This document shows positions 12,117 to 24,906 of a stretch of 64,000 nucleotides of DNA, piece after piece; the first letter of the stretch is position 1, and every line of letters begins with the position of its first letter. Source of the DNA: Acanthacorydalis orientalis. Taxonomy: Eukaryota > Arthropoda > Insecta > Megaloptera > Corydalidae. The notes under the pieces are model-generated. The model was not told the DNA's origin. It ran no database searches and saw only the letters and a list, made by a program, of their open reading frames with translations. The position numbers and the translations under genes are program-made. The stretch covers positions 24,587,501 through 24,651,500 of the forward strand of contig CM068317.1 in NCBI GenBank assembly GCA_034766995.1, read 5' to 3'.

Positions 12117-12359
12117 ATTTGATATTGCGAAAAATGTATATAGAGTTGTATTACACGAATTCACTATAATATTAAAAATCAGTTAGATTATAATCTTAAA
12201 AAGATTATAAGATTCCAACCAACCGATTCATACGTTTATCTTACTTGACATATTTTTGTACAGCGAAAAAAGTATAAATAAATGATTTATAATTTAATAA
12301 AACTTTTTTATTCTGAGAATTTTTATTTATCATATGCTTTACAAATGATTATTATTTTC

Positions 12360-12470
12360 TTATTCGACGAACCAAAAAAAAAAATTCCGAGTAAAAATAT
12401 ACAGTAAATGATTATTGCTTATGCACATTTTGATAGCGATACCATATCCGCAGATCGCCATAATACAAAA
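12360..12470 (+). repeat. Dispersed repeat family copy 3
   Basis: Shares 'aatgattattgcttatgcac' and 'attttgatagcgataccat' with the family. Near 12536-12580 a segment in the opposite orientation ('tttgtgatttgtggggtgag') matches the other end of copy 4, so two copies may lie head to head here. Confidence 0.55.
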
Positions 12471-13085
12471 AAAACTTTTTTATCTTGGTGTTATAAAAAT
12501 GATGGGATCAAGCATAATCAATTAGGTAAAATTTGTGATTTGTGGGGTGAGAGCATAATTCATTTGTAAAATAAATTTAGCCGCAGTATCAGAACTTTAT
12601 TGTGCACTACCTTCTGTTTTTATTATTCGATTTTTGTAAGATTTTATGAAAAAACAAGTTTTTTTTATAATGTCAAAAAGATGTGAACAGGAATATTTTT
12701 AGCTAGAAAAAGATATGTCTATCACCATAATAATACAAATACAAATCAACAATGATGAATTAAGTAGTTATATCCACTAGTCTATAATTATTATTATAAT
12801 AATAATAATAAAGGGCATTTATGGCGATTTCATTTTTACTTAATTCCTAAACAAATGTGTCCTTCACTGAGAAAATAGTTCTAGGCACGTTAAAGTTATT
12901 TATATGCCCAGTTTATCCAAAATATTTTTTTTCAATTTTATTATGTTTTAATATTTTTAATATTTTCAATGTTTTCTTTTATCATTAATACATATTATTT
13001 GATTTTGTAAATAATTCACCATTTGATTGCACCTGAGTGTTTTTTTTTTTTTGTTGGGTTATTGTTACTGTATACATTTGAGTTC

Positions 13086-13150
13086 TCGATAATTATCGCG
13101 CATGCGCAAGTTTTCTATTGAGTAGATTAAAATTTCTATCCAATCAATGT
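13086..13150. promoter_or_regulatory. NRF1/Ewg-type site and CCAAT box
   Basis: CGCGCATGCGCA at 13097-13108 is a full match to the palindromic NRF1 consensus (YGCGCAYGCGCR), whose fly orthologue is Erect wing. Immediately upstream is the 12-bp palindrome CGATAATTATCG (13087-13098), and a CCAATCA box follows at about 13140. In DNA this AT-rich such a site is unexpected by chance, and NRF1 sites are usually proximal promoter elements. No transcript start can be identified. Confidence 0.45.
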
Positions 13151-13743
13151 TAACTACTTAACGTGACAGTAGCATTGAATTTGGTAATAAATTCATAATG
13201 CAATGAAACTGGTATAGATTACAAGAATTAATAAATTAATGCCAAAAGTAATATATTTTGACCCTCGGAGAAAATAATAATTAATGTTATAAGTAAGATT
13301 GTTGAGGACTATAAATTGGGAAGCAGAAGTTCTAAAATGTAATAAATATTTTATTTCTTACCAATTCCTTTCATTAATCTATTCTTGAAGACTGTCACTA
13401 ATACAGATAATTGATTTCACATGCAGGAATCTTTGTATTCCAGGCACGAGACCTTCTATAAAAGATTGGTACATTCATCTACCTGCCTTTTCATAATTGT
13501 TTAATTTAATTCTAAATACATGATCATTATTTCCATAAAAACAAGAAATTAATTTTTGATTAAAGTTATAATTTACTGTTTTTGTACATGCGATTTCGGT
13601 AGTGTATTGTCCTGGCGGCATTGGTTTTGATGATTCACTTAAATAACTGTCTGCAACAACTAGTTTCGGCTCCTGAGTCATCAGTAAGCTTGTTGAGGTA
13701 CTAATTGATTGTGTTATAGTAACATTATATTATTTCATTTGAG

Positions 13744-13747
<4 letters not shown>

Positions 13748-13782
<35 letters not shown>
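13748..13782. repeat. (TA)n microsatellite
   Basis: About 17 TA units. Confidence 0.94.
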
Positions 13783-13786
<4 letters not shown>

Positions 13787-14172
13787 CTTGTACGTATACT
13801 GATTGACCTGATCTATCTAATCTATCTATCGTCTGATGAGTCGTTTAAAAGAAACCAAAAAGATGGTAAATTCTATCCAGTAATACAAAAGTTAAGAAAC
13901 CAAACGGTAGTAAACATGACTTTATTCACTGAAATTTTAGATACAACAAAATAGTTTTTTCATGACTTATTGTTCTCATAATTAAGTGTATAAATATACA
14001 TAATTTTTTTTCATTATTTCTGTTACCTTTACTAAAAATATATTTTTTAAAAAAATATCCATCATTCTATATATGAGTTTCGTGCTAAATTTCATTATTT
14101 GACATTTGGCACGCACTGTAGCATTAATTGGTGAAGAATTTAAATGTTACCAATAAAAATGCTGCAGGAGCG

Positions 14173-14174
<2 letters not shown>

Positions 14175-14251
<77 letters not shown>

Positions 14252-14258
14252 TATATAC
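14175..14258. repeat. (TA)n(GTAT)n microsatellite
   Basis: About 24 TA units pass into six to seven GTAT units. Confidence 0.96.
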
Positions 14259-15221
14259 ATACAAAACTCTGTGACCAGTTTCTTGAATCATCTTCATATT
14301 GTGTAATACAACTGAACACTTAAACAAAACAATACAGTAACGAATATTTTGGCGTAAAAACAAAGAATTATAATTTTTTGCTTTATCTTTTGTTAACGAT
14401 ATGCTTGACGCAAAAATATTGTTTTATTCATATTAAGTGAACGGGTAATTAAGTGAATAAAAAAATAATAGTCAAAAAATAACTATCTTACTTTCACCTT
14501 AGCACATTTTTAATAAGTAGTTTTGATCTCTTTATTGCTCTTAATTATAATAATAATGACAAATTTTAATAGTTATTAGACTTTGTCGTTATTTTACAAT
14601 ACCAAGGCTAAACTAGCAAATTTAATTGGTCTCTTGTATTCATATCTATTTTTATGGACTTTGTTTACTGAATACATGTATTGGATCAAAATATATAAAT
14701 ATGGATTAGTGAACGTTTGTGAACGAATATTTTAATAATTTAAAATTATGATTAAAATAAACATGCAAGAGTTAAATTATTGCAGATTTAATATATCGTA
14801 ACAAGTATATCAATTGTAAATATTTTCATATTTTACCTGTCAGGTTATCCTAATGTGGACTGTGTGGATCGAATGCGGTTATCCAAAATAACTTATTTTA
14901 TGTTTGTAAATTTTGACATTTTTTTAATTGTATTTAGAATAAAATATTATATTGTTATACACTATATATTGATTTTTCAGTAAAAAATGAGGAATGTCTT
15001 TCATACAATTCTGTTCATTTTGGTTAAACTATTTGAGGTAAAATTTATTACAAGTTGTTCAGTAATACTGTTTCAAATCTGTTGCTTTACTCTTATTGGC
15101 AAAATATACAAACAATTTATCAAATTTTCAAGAAATAGTTGCTCTTCTTATCCCTATCTAAATCATTAGTAGTTCAGTTTTTTTTGTAGTTCATAAACAG
15201 AAATATTTCTTATACTTTTAT

Positions 15222-15345
15222 TTGTACTCGATCAATTTCAATACAACTTTTTACTATATGTATTGAGTGTGTGTGTGTGTATGTATATTGTACTCGATCA
15301 ATTTCAATACAACTTTTTACTATATGTATTGAGTGTGTGTGTGTG

Positions 15346-15353
<8 letters not shown>
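15222..15353. repeat. Perfect 66-bp tandem duplication
   Basis: Bases 15222-15287 and 15288-15353 appear identical. Each unit starts TTGTACTCGATCAATTTC and ends in a TG/TA microsatellite seed. The perfect identity suggests a recent replication-slippage or unequal-exchange event. Confidence 0.92.

Positions 15354-15382
<29 letters not shown>
15349..15382. repeat. (TA)n microsatellite
   Basis: A TA array that begins at the end of the second 66-bp duplicate and runs to TATTTAAA. Confidence 0.93.
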
Positions 15383-15384
<2 letters not shown>

Positions 15385-15458
15385 TAAAATCTAGTAAATC
15401 CAAAATTAAGGAATTGTTGAATTTGAATTTAGTAGAGTATTTGTTGTTCTTCCCTGTT

Positions 15459-15578
<120 letters not shown>

Positions 15579-15896
15579 GTATTTACTCGGATTTAATTCT
15601 TTGTTCTCTCTCAGTTAGTGTACATAAAATATGTATGTAACGTTGAAATTTGTTACGAATTGTACCTCCCGTTTTATCTGTTCTTCTTAACATTTGCGTC
15701 GCTTGAAGACAACGCGTATTTTATTGTTAAAATGGTAATTAGTACAGTAAATTCTCCAGAGGTTCTCCAGCTGTATCACGAAAGTCGATGAAGATTTGGG
15801 AAAAGTTTTTTAATTAATAGAATAACTCTTGTCTCGTACAATATTTTGGACAATCTGTTAAAACAAGTAACTTTTGAGTGTCTAACATTTTTTATC

Positions 15897-15897
15897 G

Positions 15898-15942
<45 letters not shown>
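15897..15942. repeat. (TA)n microsatellite
   Basis: About 22 TA units with one CA step near the start. Confidence 0.94.
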
Positions 15943-16664
15943 GAGTATTTATTATTTATTGATTTGCTTTTTGATGTATCAATTATAATGCATTACTGAA
16001 GAAAATTTGTATATTAAACGTTTATATCACAAGTAAAATAACAATATAGAAAAAATCAGAAAAAAACAACATACGCTTTTATATTAATTGGTTTCTTGTA
16101 GCGATTATTGATTTTTGAATATTCTTTTTGTCAAAATTATAATTGTGTTTTTGTACCTATAATCTTGTTGATTTGTTGTCCTGTAGTCTTCGTCATTTTG
16201 GATCATCAGAATGTCTGTTCTCCGTTACTAATTTCGAAATATGAATTACATTCACGTAGATATTAGAGATTTTATTATATACTGTAGATGGTACACGTGT
16301 CGAAACTACTAATAAAAAGGAAACACTCAATGACTAAAAGAACGAAAAGCGTCAGTATAATGCATTTTTTTCTTTTTTTATTTAAGGAAAAGATTATAAA
16401 CTTCACTGTTCTAAATTTCATATCGTTTAGAAGCTTATACATTTCTAAACCTATCGTGTTATGGAACATTTTCTTTCCTTTATCGTTTTAATTGTCTGCA
16501 TACAAAAAATGTGCACTCCGTTTTCTATCTTCTTCATATAATAGGCATTTCGTTATCCTTAGGTCTTTTATTGTATCGTTCTCATGCAGGTACATAAAAT
16601 AAAGTCTTATATTATTTGCTTTTTTACATTATATATTTAGTTCATATTTGATCTTACGTTTTTT
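15943..16664. other. Non-coding DNA
   Basis: No gene supported. The overlapping opposite-strand ORFs at 16275-16491 carry no known motif. Confidence 0.45.
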
Positions 16665-17138
16665 TTAGTTTGATAGAAAAATAATTGTGGTTTATGACCT
16701 TCAAATTCATAAACATTTTTCTCTTCTGATCTCCTTGGCTGTTTTAAGCGGTCCACAACTGTTGGATGACTGACGCTTAACTTTTGTGTAAGCTCTCGAA
16801 TTATTGTGCATGGTTCTGATTCAACTAACGCCTTCAGTTGGTCGCTATGAACTGAAGAAGGACTTTCTTTATAGTATCGACACCAACTGTTTTACCGCCC
16901 GTTTTGAACTCATACAAAAAATTGCTCTTATTTACTTTTTTCCCATCTTTAATTCATTATCTCAATTTGAAGCAAAATTAATAATAAAACCAAAGTCGAT
17001 GTTACCAAAATACAGACCGAAAAATGCACTTTAAAATGATGTTACATGAACACGATGAAATAACACGTTCATTTAAGAAAATTAAGGTCAGAATTAAAAA
17101 AAAAACCAAAAGCCGCAATTATTTTCCTACCAACCTAA
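16665..17138 (-). mobile_element. Mariner deletion derivative 2
   Basis: The left terminus (TTAGTTTGATAGAAAAATAA) and the right terminus (reverse complement TTAGGTTGGTAGGAAAATAA) are related inverted repeats. The right one is next to TA. Inside, on the minus strand, are broken pieces of the mariner N-terminal helix-turn-helix region, with DNA matching derivatives 1 and 4 ('gttggatgactgacgcttaa', 'agctctcgaattattgtgca'). It carries a further deletion in the first HTH and many stops. The catalytic half is absent. Confidence 0.82.
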
Positions 17139-17194
17139 TATTTAAGAAATATGCAAAACATTTTTAATGCATGATTAGTAGATTTTTCTATACC

Positions 17195-17335
17195 TTAGTG
17201 CTCTGAAGATAATAGCATCGCCGTCGAAATGTGCATAAGTAACAATCAAAAATGATAAATAATAATTGATTGAATATTTTTGACTAGAAATATTTTTGTG
17301 ATTTGTGGAGTGGAAAATAATTTATTTATAAAAAA
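17195..17335 (-). repeat. Dispersed repeat family copy 4
   Basis: Clear copy with 'ccttagtgctctgaagataa', 'catcgccgtcgaaatgtgca', 'gtaacaatcaaaaatgataa' and 'ttgtgatttgtggagtgg'. It lies just outside mariner derivative 2. Confidence 0.7.
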
Positions 17336-17804
17336 TTTTGATGTATCTTGATCGTCCATATTCAACAATAATTGCTTAACTCTAGAAAAATAAAATTGTA
17401 TTGTAGAAAATATGAATACTTCAGCCCACGAACGGTTTTGTTTGCTATAAATCAGTAATATAATTCGTACGTGTTTTTCATTGGCTTCATTTTATTTATT
17501 CATATTGCTATTTTTTTCAATATCAACTTAAATATATTATAAATTTAAATACTTTTCTTTGAATTATAGACTTACTTATTTTATAACGTTTTATATGTTA
17601 ATATATTATAAATAATAGTTATTAAGAAAAAGTTTAAAAAAATATTATTCTTAGTTAGCTATAATATCTAAACTATTGCTTTAACCTTTCGAAAAAAGTA
17701 AATACCATCAAATTTTTGTCATCATTTGTGTGTTATTCTCTTATAATTATTTTTCAAACAATAGTTTTTGTACAAAAATCATACGGAAATTTTGATCGTT
17801 AATA

Positions 17805-18309
17805 CAGTCGATCTCGGATATAAAGAGTATGGGATGTAACAAATTTACGGATATAGTGAGTAAATTATTTTAATTCGTACACATTTATATACATTCCATT
17901 TTATAACGACTGTATTTAATAGAAATATTGAACTAAGTTGGTTTTCTTTAAGTTTTATTTTTTGTCTAATTGGCGATAAACTTCATTTTTAGAGCAAGTA
18001 TAACTTAACTGTATTGCTATCCCCAAAAATTAAAGTGTCCATATTTCTGTTTGTCTTGTTATTGCTTTAATTAAAACATAACATGAGTTTATATGTTACA
18101 TACAGTGATAAATGTATTTTATATTGTTTAGAAGTGCTGAAGTATGTTTTATTTAAATTTTAAATTTATTTGTTATTTTCTAATAAAATGTACGTTTATA
18201 TTATTGAGATTTATATAAAAAAATATATTTAAGCAAAACAGATATAACGAGTAACGGTTATAATGAAAAATATAGTCAATCCCGCAGTACTTGCTATAAC
18301 TGGTTTGAC
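17805..18309. mobile_element. Pogo/Tigger-like non-autonomous remnant
   Basis: The left end reads TA-CAGTCGATCTCGGATATAA. The right end contains 'tataacgagtaacggttata' and 'cttgctataactggtttgac'. These match the usual pogo/Tigger pattern of TA-flanked CAGT termini with TATAACG-rich subterminal DNA. No transposase frame is visible. The right terminus is eroded, so the boundary is approximate. Confidence 0.55.
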
Positions 18310-18408
18310 TATTTATACTCGTATTTATCACACTATAATAATTGTACACTTTTTATAATATTTTATGTTCGTTTTAACTTTGTATCGGAATTATTTTGTT
18401 ATGTATTG

Positions 18409-18461
18409 TGCGTTCCTTTTTTAGTGTTTAGAATGTCTTTAAACACTAAAGAAGGAACGCA
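18409..18461. ncRNA. Strong 22-bp hairpin (possible small-RNA precursor or MITE relic)
   Basis: The arms at 18409-18430 and 18440-18461 are reverse complements over 22 bp with a single T-G mismatch, which would be a U-G wobble in RNA. They enclose a 9-nt loop (GAATGTCTT). The outer ends do not extend the stem convincingly, so the predicted precursor is short for an animal microRNA. It lies 0.2 kb upstream of the first PKNOX coding exon and just beyond the pogo-like remnant. Classification as ncRNA is tentative. Confidence 0.3.
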
Positions 18462-18647
18462 ATTTTTAATTAAATAAAACCTTTGTTAAACATCTGCTGG
18501 ACACTGAAACACTATCGAAAATAATTTTCTTGATAAAACTACCAGTAGTTTTCATAGAATAATTATAGATATTAAATATAGGTTCATAAAATAATATCAA
18601 AAGCTGGCTAATTCGACAAAATTAAAATTTGATTTACATTATTACAG

Positions 18648-18691
18648 ATGATGTGATGGGCAATGGCGTTGTGGCCAGTAGCAGCCGCTAA
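18648..18691 (+). promoter_or_regulatory. Start-stop uORF and overlapping uORF before the PKNOX start
   Basis: The exon opens ATGATGTGATGGGCAATGG. The first two ATGs (18648, 18651) hit TGA at 18654. A third ATG at 18656 opens an 11-codon frame ending with TAA at 18689-18691, overlapping the main start at 18663. Such arrangements usually lower translation of the main frame. That effect is inferred here. Confidence 0.5.
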
Positions 18692-19210
18692 TATGGTTAC
18701 ACTGGACAAAACTGGCAGCACCGTTCCACCAAGTAGCCAATTTCCGCCATCGTCAAATGTTCACAGCGGCGGCGGTCATGAAAACAGTCCAGATCAGGCA
18801 CAGTTCGAGGCCGATAAAAGGGCTGTGTACAAGTAAGTCATCGGAAATGTGCAAGCAGTTAATATTGTAATTAAGTTGAAATACCGTTAATAGTTAGAGA
18901 GAGAATTCTTTTATTAGTTTATAATGTACATTTATTTTGAGTTTTATATAAAATTAATTTAAGTGAAATGCATATACATTCGTTATTCATAAAATACGAG
19001 TATATTCTGTTTTAATTAAATGTGTTTTTTGTATCATCGGCGTTCAGGTATAAATTATTGAGTTAACTTTTTTTTATTTTGGGATTATACTAACACTTCT
19101 AATAATGAAAGGATATCTCATACTGTGGTATGACTCACTAAAGTCCATTTGTTCGTTACTATTAGGTCGGTGCAAAAATAATTGCGGTTTTTACATATCG
19201 AGTATAAATA

Positions 19211-19257
<47 letters not shown>

Positions 19258-22103
19258 GTTAAAAAATATATTTATTAATCAAAATAAAGACCATTGGTCT
19301 GCACACATTTCTCACAACGGAAAACAAGTTTGTTTATTCCTACAAGATAGAATTCTGGAGTCTTGAAATTAACGAATTCATCGATCGCGCTTTGAGCTGA
19401 TGCTTAATTCTTACTCAAATGTTGAAACAAATGATAATCTGTCGGTGACAGTTCCGGAAAATGAGGTGGGTGAGGGTGTGGTCGGACGTTGTCATGAAGA
19501 AGAATTGGTCCTCTTCGATTGACTAATGCTGGCCGTAAACGATGCATCTTCTCATGATTTCTTTTCAATTTCCTGATAATATTTTTCCGCTGTTATTTTT
19601 TCACTAGGATTTAAGAAGTTGTAGTGAATGATGCCACTGTCCGACCACCAAACAGTGACCATAATCTTTTTTCATGAGGTTTCGGTTTAAAAAATTGTTT
19701 TGGTGCTTCTCCTTAATCTAGCCACTGTGATGAACGTTATCGATTGTTGCAGAGGATCTACTTTTCATCACATGTGACAATGCGATCAAGAGAGGGATCG
19801 TTTTTATTACTCAAAAGAAGCACAGAGTAGACTTCCTATAGCCGAATTGCTTGTTGATGTTCGTTTAATTCATGCGGCACCCACTTATCCAGATTTTTTG
19901 TTTTTCCAATTAGTCTCAAATGTCAAACAACTGTTGAATGATCAATATTGAGTTCTTCTGACACTTCTCGAGTTGTTTTATGTGGGTCCGCTTGAATAAT
20001 GATTCTTAAATCATTATTCTTTATAGCCGAAGAACAACCCTCTTCCGCATCAAGGCTTTCGATTCTATTACGAAGTTTTTGGAACCAGTATTGAGCTGTA
20101 CGTTCACTAATTGACTCTTCGCTAAAAACAAATTTGATATTTCGAGCAGTTTCTGTTACTTTAAGACCCAATTTAAACTCGCACAACAAAATCGCGCGAA
20201 TTTCCTTTTTTTCCATGACTAATGTAAGAAGTTATATCCAACAATACTATAGAATGAAAACAATAGACATAAGCTGAAATCAGTAGTGCTAATTTCATTG
20301 TTTACAATGATGTATCACATGACTATAACAAAAGATAACGGTAACTAGAAAAATCGTCGCCAAACTTAAAATTATAAAAACCGCAATTATTTTTGCACCA
20401 ACTTAATATTTGAGAGACAATCAGTTTTTACCAAGTCGTTTGTCAACATTATCATATGGATTACCATTATCTTATGCAGGAAAAGGTCACGTTTTCTGTA
20501 ATATTGTGTTTTTCAACTTAATGACTTTTGCCTAAACGACAACGATCTATTTTTGTATTGTTAAATTTTATTTTTTGTTATCAAAATAATCTTAAAATGA
20601 TCTATTATTTATTTGAAAACCATCGTCGTTGATATAGCGTCATAAAATTTTAAGATTTGATTGAGTATTTTTTTAACTATTTAATGTGTGTGTACTAATA
20701 AATTATATAACTCTGTTCAGTCTCCTGTTTTAACTAAAAAAATTTTTATATCGTAAAAGTGCTGGAAGGATGTTTATTTAATCTTCCTACCGTATTTCAG
20801 GTCTATATGACCTATTTAACATTTCAGCTGCTTATAATTTATTTTGTGTATATTGTATCTTTATATTTTTTTAATAATTTTTCGGCAAACTAATTATAAC
20901 ATTTTAGTAGTTGACAATATTTTCTGTTTGTTATAAGATCTTTTAATTATAATCTTCATTTCTCCCAAAGACAAACAGATTTCATTTTCTTAAGTTTCAG
21001 ATAAGTTACAATAAGTTTACCAAATTTTAAACACAGTAGGTAAATGACTTAAGAAAATAAAATTTAAAGTATATATTAAGTTGGTTGGAAAATAATTGCG
21101 GTTTTTATTTTCTGAATTCTAACCTTAATTTTTTCAATAAAAGTGTCATTTCATCGTGTTCATGTTAATATCACTTTAAAGTGCATTTTTCTGTCTGTAT
21201 TTTAGTAACATCGACTTTGGTTTTATTATTAATTTTTCTTCGAATTGGGCCACTGAATTAAAGATGAAAGAGAATCAAATAAGAGCAATTTTCTTGTATG
21301 AGTTCAAACCGGGTGGTAAAGCAGCAAAAACTGCTCGTAAACTAAACGATACTTTTGGTGTGGGTACTGTTAAGGAACGTACGATGCAATGATGGTTCAC
21401 AAATTTCATACTGGGGACGAGAGTCTTGTGAAGGTGAAGAACATCGCCGGCGCCTTTTTTTAGTTCAGAACGATCAACTGAAGGAGTTAGTTGAATCAGA
21501 ACCACGCACAACAATTCGAGAGCTTGCACAAAGTTAGCCGTTAGTCATCCAATAGTTCTGGACCACTTGAAACAGTTAGGAAATTCAAAAAAGAGAAAAT
21601 TGTATATGAATTTGAAGGTTATAAACCGCAATTATTTTCCTACCAGCCTAATATATATATATATATATATATACACACCGAATACTCAACACAGAATAGG
21701 TTACTAACAATTACAATTAATCAAACAATGAGTATGTGTGAATATCGGATAAAAAGCTCCTTTAACGTTTACTGGATTATCAGCTTATAATAATAATGAA
21801 TGAAAGTGTAGACAAAAACACGTTTATCGATTGTATGAAACAATCGAACATACTTTGTTGTTAAAATATTTGAAAATTAAACGGAAATTATGTAACAATA
21901 ATAATTCAATCAATTATACAATTGAAAACAAGCACACTTTCATAATTTTAATGTGTATTCAAATGTCATTTGACAATTTATTGAACTATTGTTTGGGTAT
22001 ATCCATATTTAAACGTCGGTGGTTATATTTTCAACAGGTACCACATGCATTTACATAGACGTGAGGAGTTTTTTCCTTTTGTTTGATAAGCACAAATAAT
22101 GTA

Positions 22104-22157
<54 letters not shown>

Positions 22158-22352
22158 AAGAGGGAGAGAAGCAATTGATATCAAAAATTTATAAAATTAT
22201 CAATGTTAGATAACAATTGTTATTGAAACGATTTTTTAATTATTCGCAAATTATTTCTTACTTCTTAAATTAAGAAAATTGGTAGTTTCAACTTATTGGT
22301 CTAATTTGTAAACTATTAGAATATTAATAGAATTTGTTTAGTGGAAACTGTA

Positions 22353-22414
<62 letters not shown>

Positions 22415-22892
22415 CATCATCATCATCTTCAGCCCCTGTTAATCCACTGCTGGATAAAGGCCTCTTCCATGATTTTCCATTTTGTTCGATTCAGGGCCTC
22501 TCTTTTCCACAGTTTTCCAAGAAAGTTTTTAATATCCTTATCCCATCTGTTCATTGGTCCCTTTCTGAGTCTTTTCATATTCCTTGGTTCCCAGTCAATA
22601 ATTTCTCTTGGCCATCGGTTGTCTTCTCTTCTTGCGATATGTCCCGCCCGTTTCCATTTCAGACTCTCTACTCTTCTTATTATATCTGTGACTCCTGTTT
22701 GTTTTCGTATCCATTCTATTCTCTTTCTACCTCTTCTTGTTATTCCCAACATGCATCTTTCCATACTTCGTTGTGTTGTTTGGAGTCTTTGAACTATTTT
22801 GGCGTTAAGCACCCATGTTTCGCTGCCGTAGGTAAGGACCGGTAGTATACACTGATCGAATACTTTTTTCTTTAAACAGAGTGGGATTGTTG

Positions 22893-22956
<64 letters not shown>

Positions 22957-24844
22957 AGTAAGGCTGTTCTCGCTTTGTTATATGAAATTTTATAAAGCAT
23001 CAACGCTGTTGAATAACAAAAGTGCTCGTTTCCTAGCAACAATTCAGATATACAGTTAACAACACCCTGATTCGTTTACAATACTTAAAATCATAGCAGT
23101 TTTGCGAGTTCACGGGCCCGTATAAAGTCGCAAATATAAGGCTGACCTGCGATTGTGAAATTAAAATATTTACAAATTGGACAAATTCAGTTCAATTTGT
23201 TTCTAACCATAGACTTGTTTCTAATCTCAATGTGTCTGATATGCGCGTGACTGCCTTGATTCTAAAAAAAATGAGTTAACAAAGAAATGTTTATTTGTTA
23301 CCTTTATCATTTTGTATCATTTTGCATTTAGTTCAAATTAGGAAGTTCTAGTATTTTCCTTTTGTTCTGACTTATGAGTATTATTATTCATTTTCAGAGT
23401 AAATTTTTATAATGAGTTTTTCTCTAGCCCCACAAACCACAGGTTTTTCTGATCAAAATTGTCCAATGAATGATTACTGATCATTTTTTATTATCGCTTG
23501 GCGACATTTCTAAGATGATGCCATCATTCTTAGAGCGTTAACGTACAGACACTTAGTTTTGATTTGGATTGTGAGGTGAAAAAAAAATGTGAAAATGGAT
23601 TTAGTAGCAATGCTGGAACTGTATTGTAACAGTGTATATATTTTTAAAATGCACGAAATTAATATGAATTAAATATAAATGTGCGTATAAATGTTCTCAG
23701 CAGTGATTTGTTTAAATTTTATTTATATTTTTAGTTCTTTTTGGCGATGATTAAATATAAAATGAAAATATTTTTGAAGTTCCGATTCTTTTCAATAAAA
23801 ATTGCATTTCTATCATTTTTGTTGCACTTTTTACAAGTAATTTCCGTTATCAAGTTTAAATCCACTGAAATTATCAAAAAGTATAAATACACAAAATCCA
23901 TAATATATTTAATACACAGAAATATAATTTGAAGATTTCTTTTTATTGGAAAAGTATATTATAAATAAAAATTTCTTAAAACTTTTATCTATATTTACGA
24001 AAAAAATGTCATAATGCTTCGGTTAGATGGAAAAATATACAAACGTAAAAAGAAAATATCCAGCAAACTTATAAGTTCGTCTCTCTCATACTTAAGTAGA
24101 ACAATCCAATAATGCTGATCATGCATTTTCAGTATAAATTTCATAATTTCTTAACAGTGAAAATCTAACGGTGGTCATCGATTCTGCTGCAGTACAAAAC
24201 AGTGCCGCGTTCATTCATTCCATCTCGATAAATCGATACAAATTCGACTACGAAACGAAACAGTACAAATATAAAATGTTTATTAATATTTTATAATCAA
24301 TTAGAGTATATTTCGTATGGTTGTAATCGTAAAAGAAAATATTTATAATGATAAAACATGTCCCGAGCAATACGATACGTTGACACCGCATTCGACCCGT
24401 GTATATTTGAAATTACAAATTTTCGTCAGTTCAGCGTTTCATTGCCTTTTTTTTTTTAAAAAAAAACATATATTCTTTTATTATCTCTTTTTTGAATATA
24501 ATTATCATTTAAATAGCATATAATTGAGATAAATATTATTTTTTATGGATGTATTCTAATTAATATCAATAGGTACTTTTTTCGGTACTTAACCCGATTG
24601 CCATTTTGCTAACTCCATGCCTTTTCAAATAACGCATCGTTGTATTTTTTTAATGTAATTAATTATTGAATTAAATAAAATTTATATTCAATTGATGCTA
24701 TAGCATGAAAATTTGAAAAAAAACGACACAAAGAGCTATATGAAAAGTTTATTTTTGATTATAATTGAACTAGATGCATTGCTATCTTTATATTTTCTTT
24801 AATGTAATATATTTTTAACTGATTTCTAGATTAATACATGTAGG

Positions 24845-24906
<62 letters not shown>

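Larger units (their letters stand above)
11590..13085. other. Non-coding DNA with one CG-bearing island
   Basis: No gene is seen. Bases 11868-11995 are relatively G+C-rich and repeat-free (gagacgcgcg, gacgggcgtcgtcgtg, gatgagagggcgatgagcg), so they could be regulatory. A TA array follows at 12048 and a dispersed repeat at 12360. Confidence 0.4.
13151..15221. other. Non-coding DNA
   Basis: No supported gene. The ORFs near 13475-13681 and 14987-15169 have no recognisable domain, codon pattern or splice context. Two TA arrays are listed separately. Confidence 0.45.

Noticed and set aside
22334..22792. 152-codon plus-strand ORF over the RTE fragment
   Set aside because: It is antisense to the clear reverse-transcriptase C-terminal frame.
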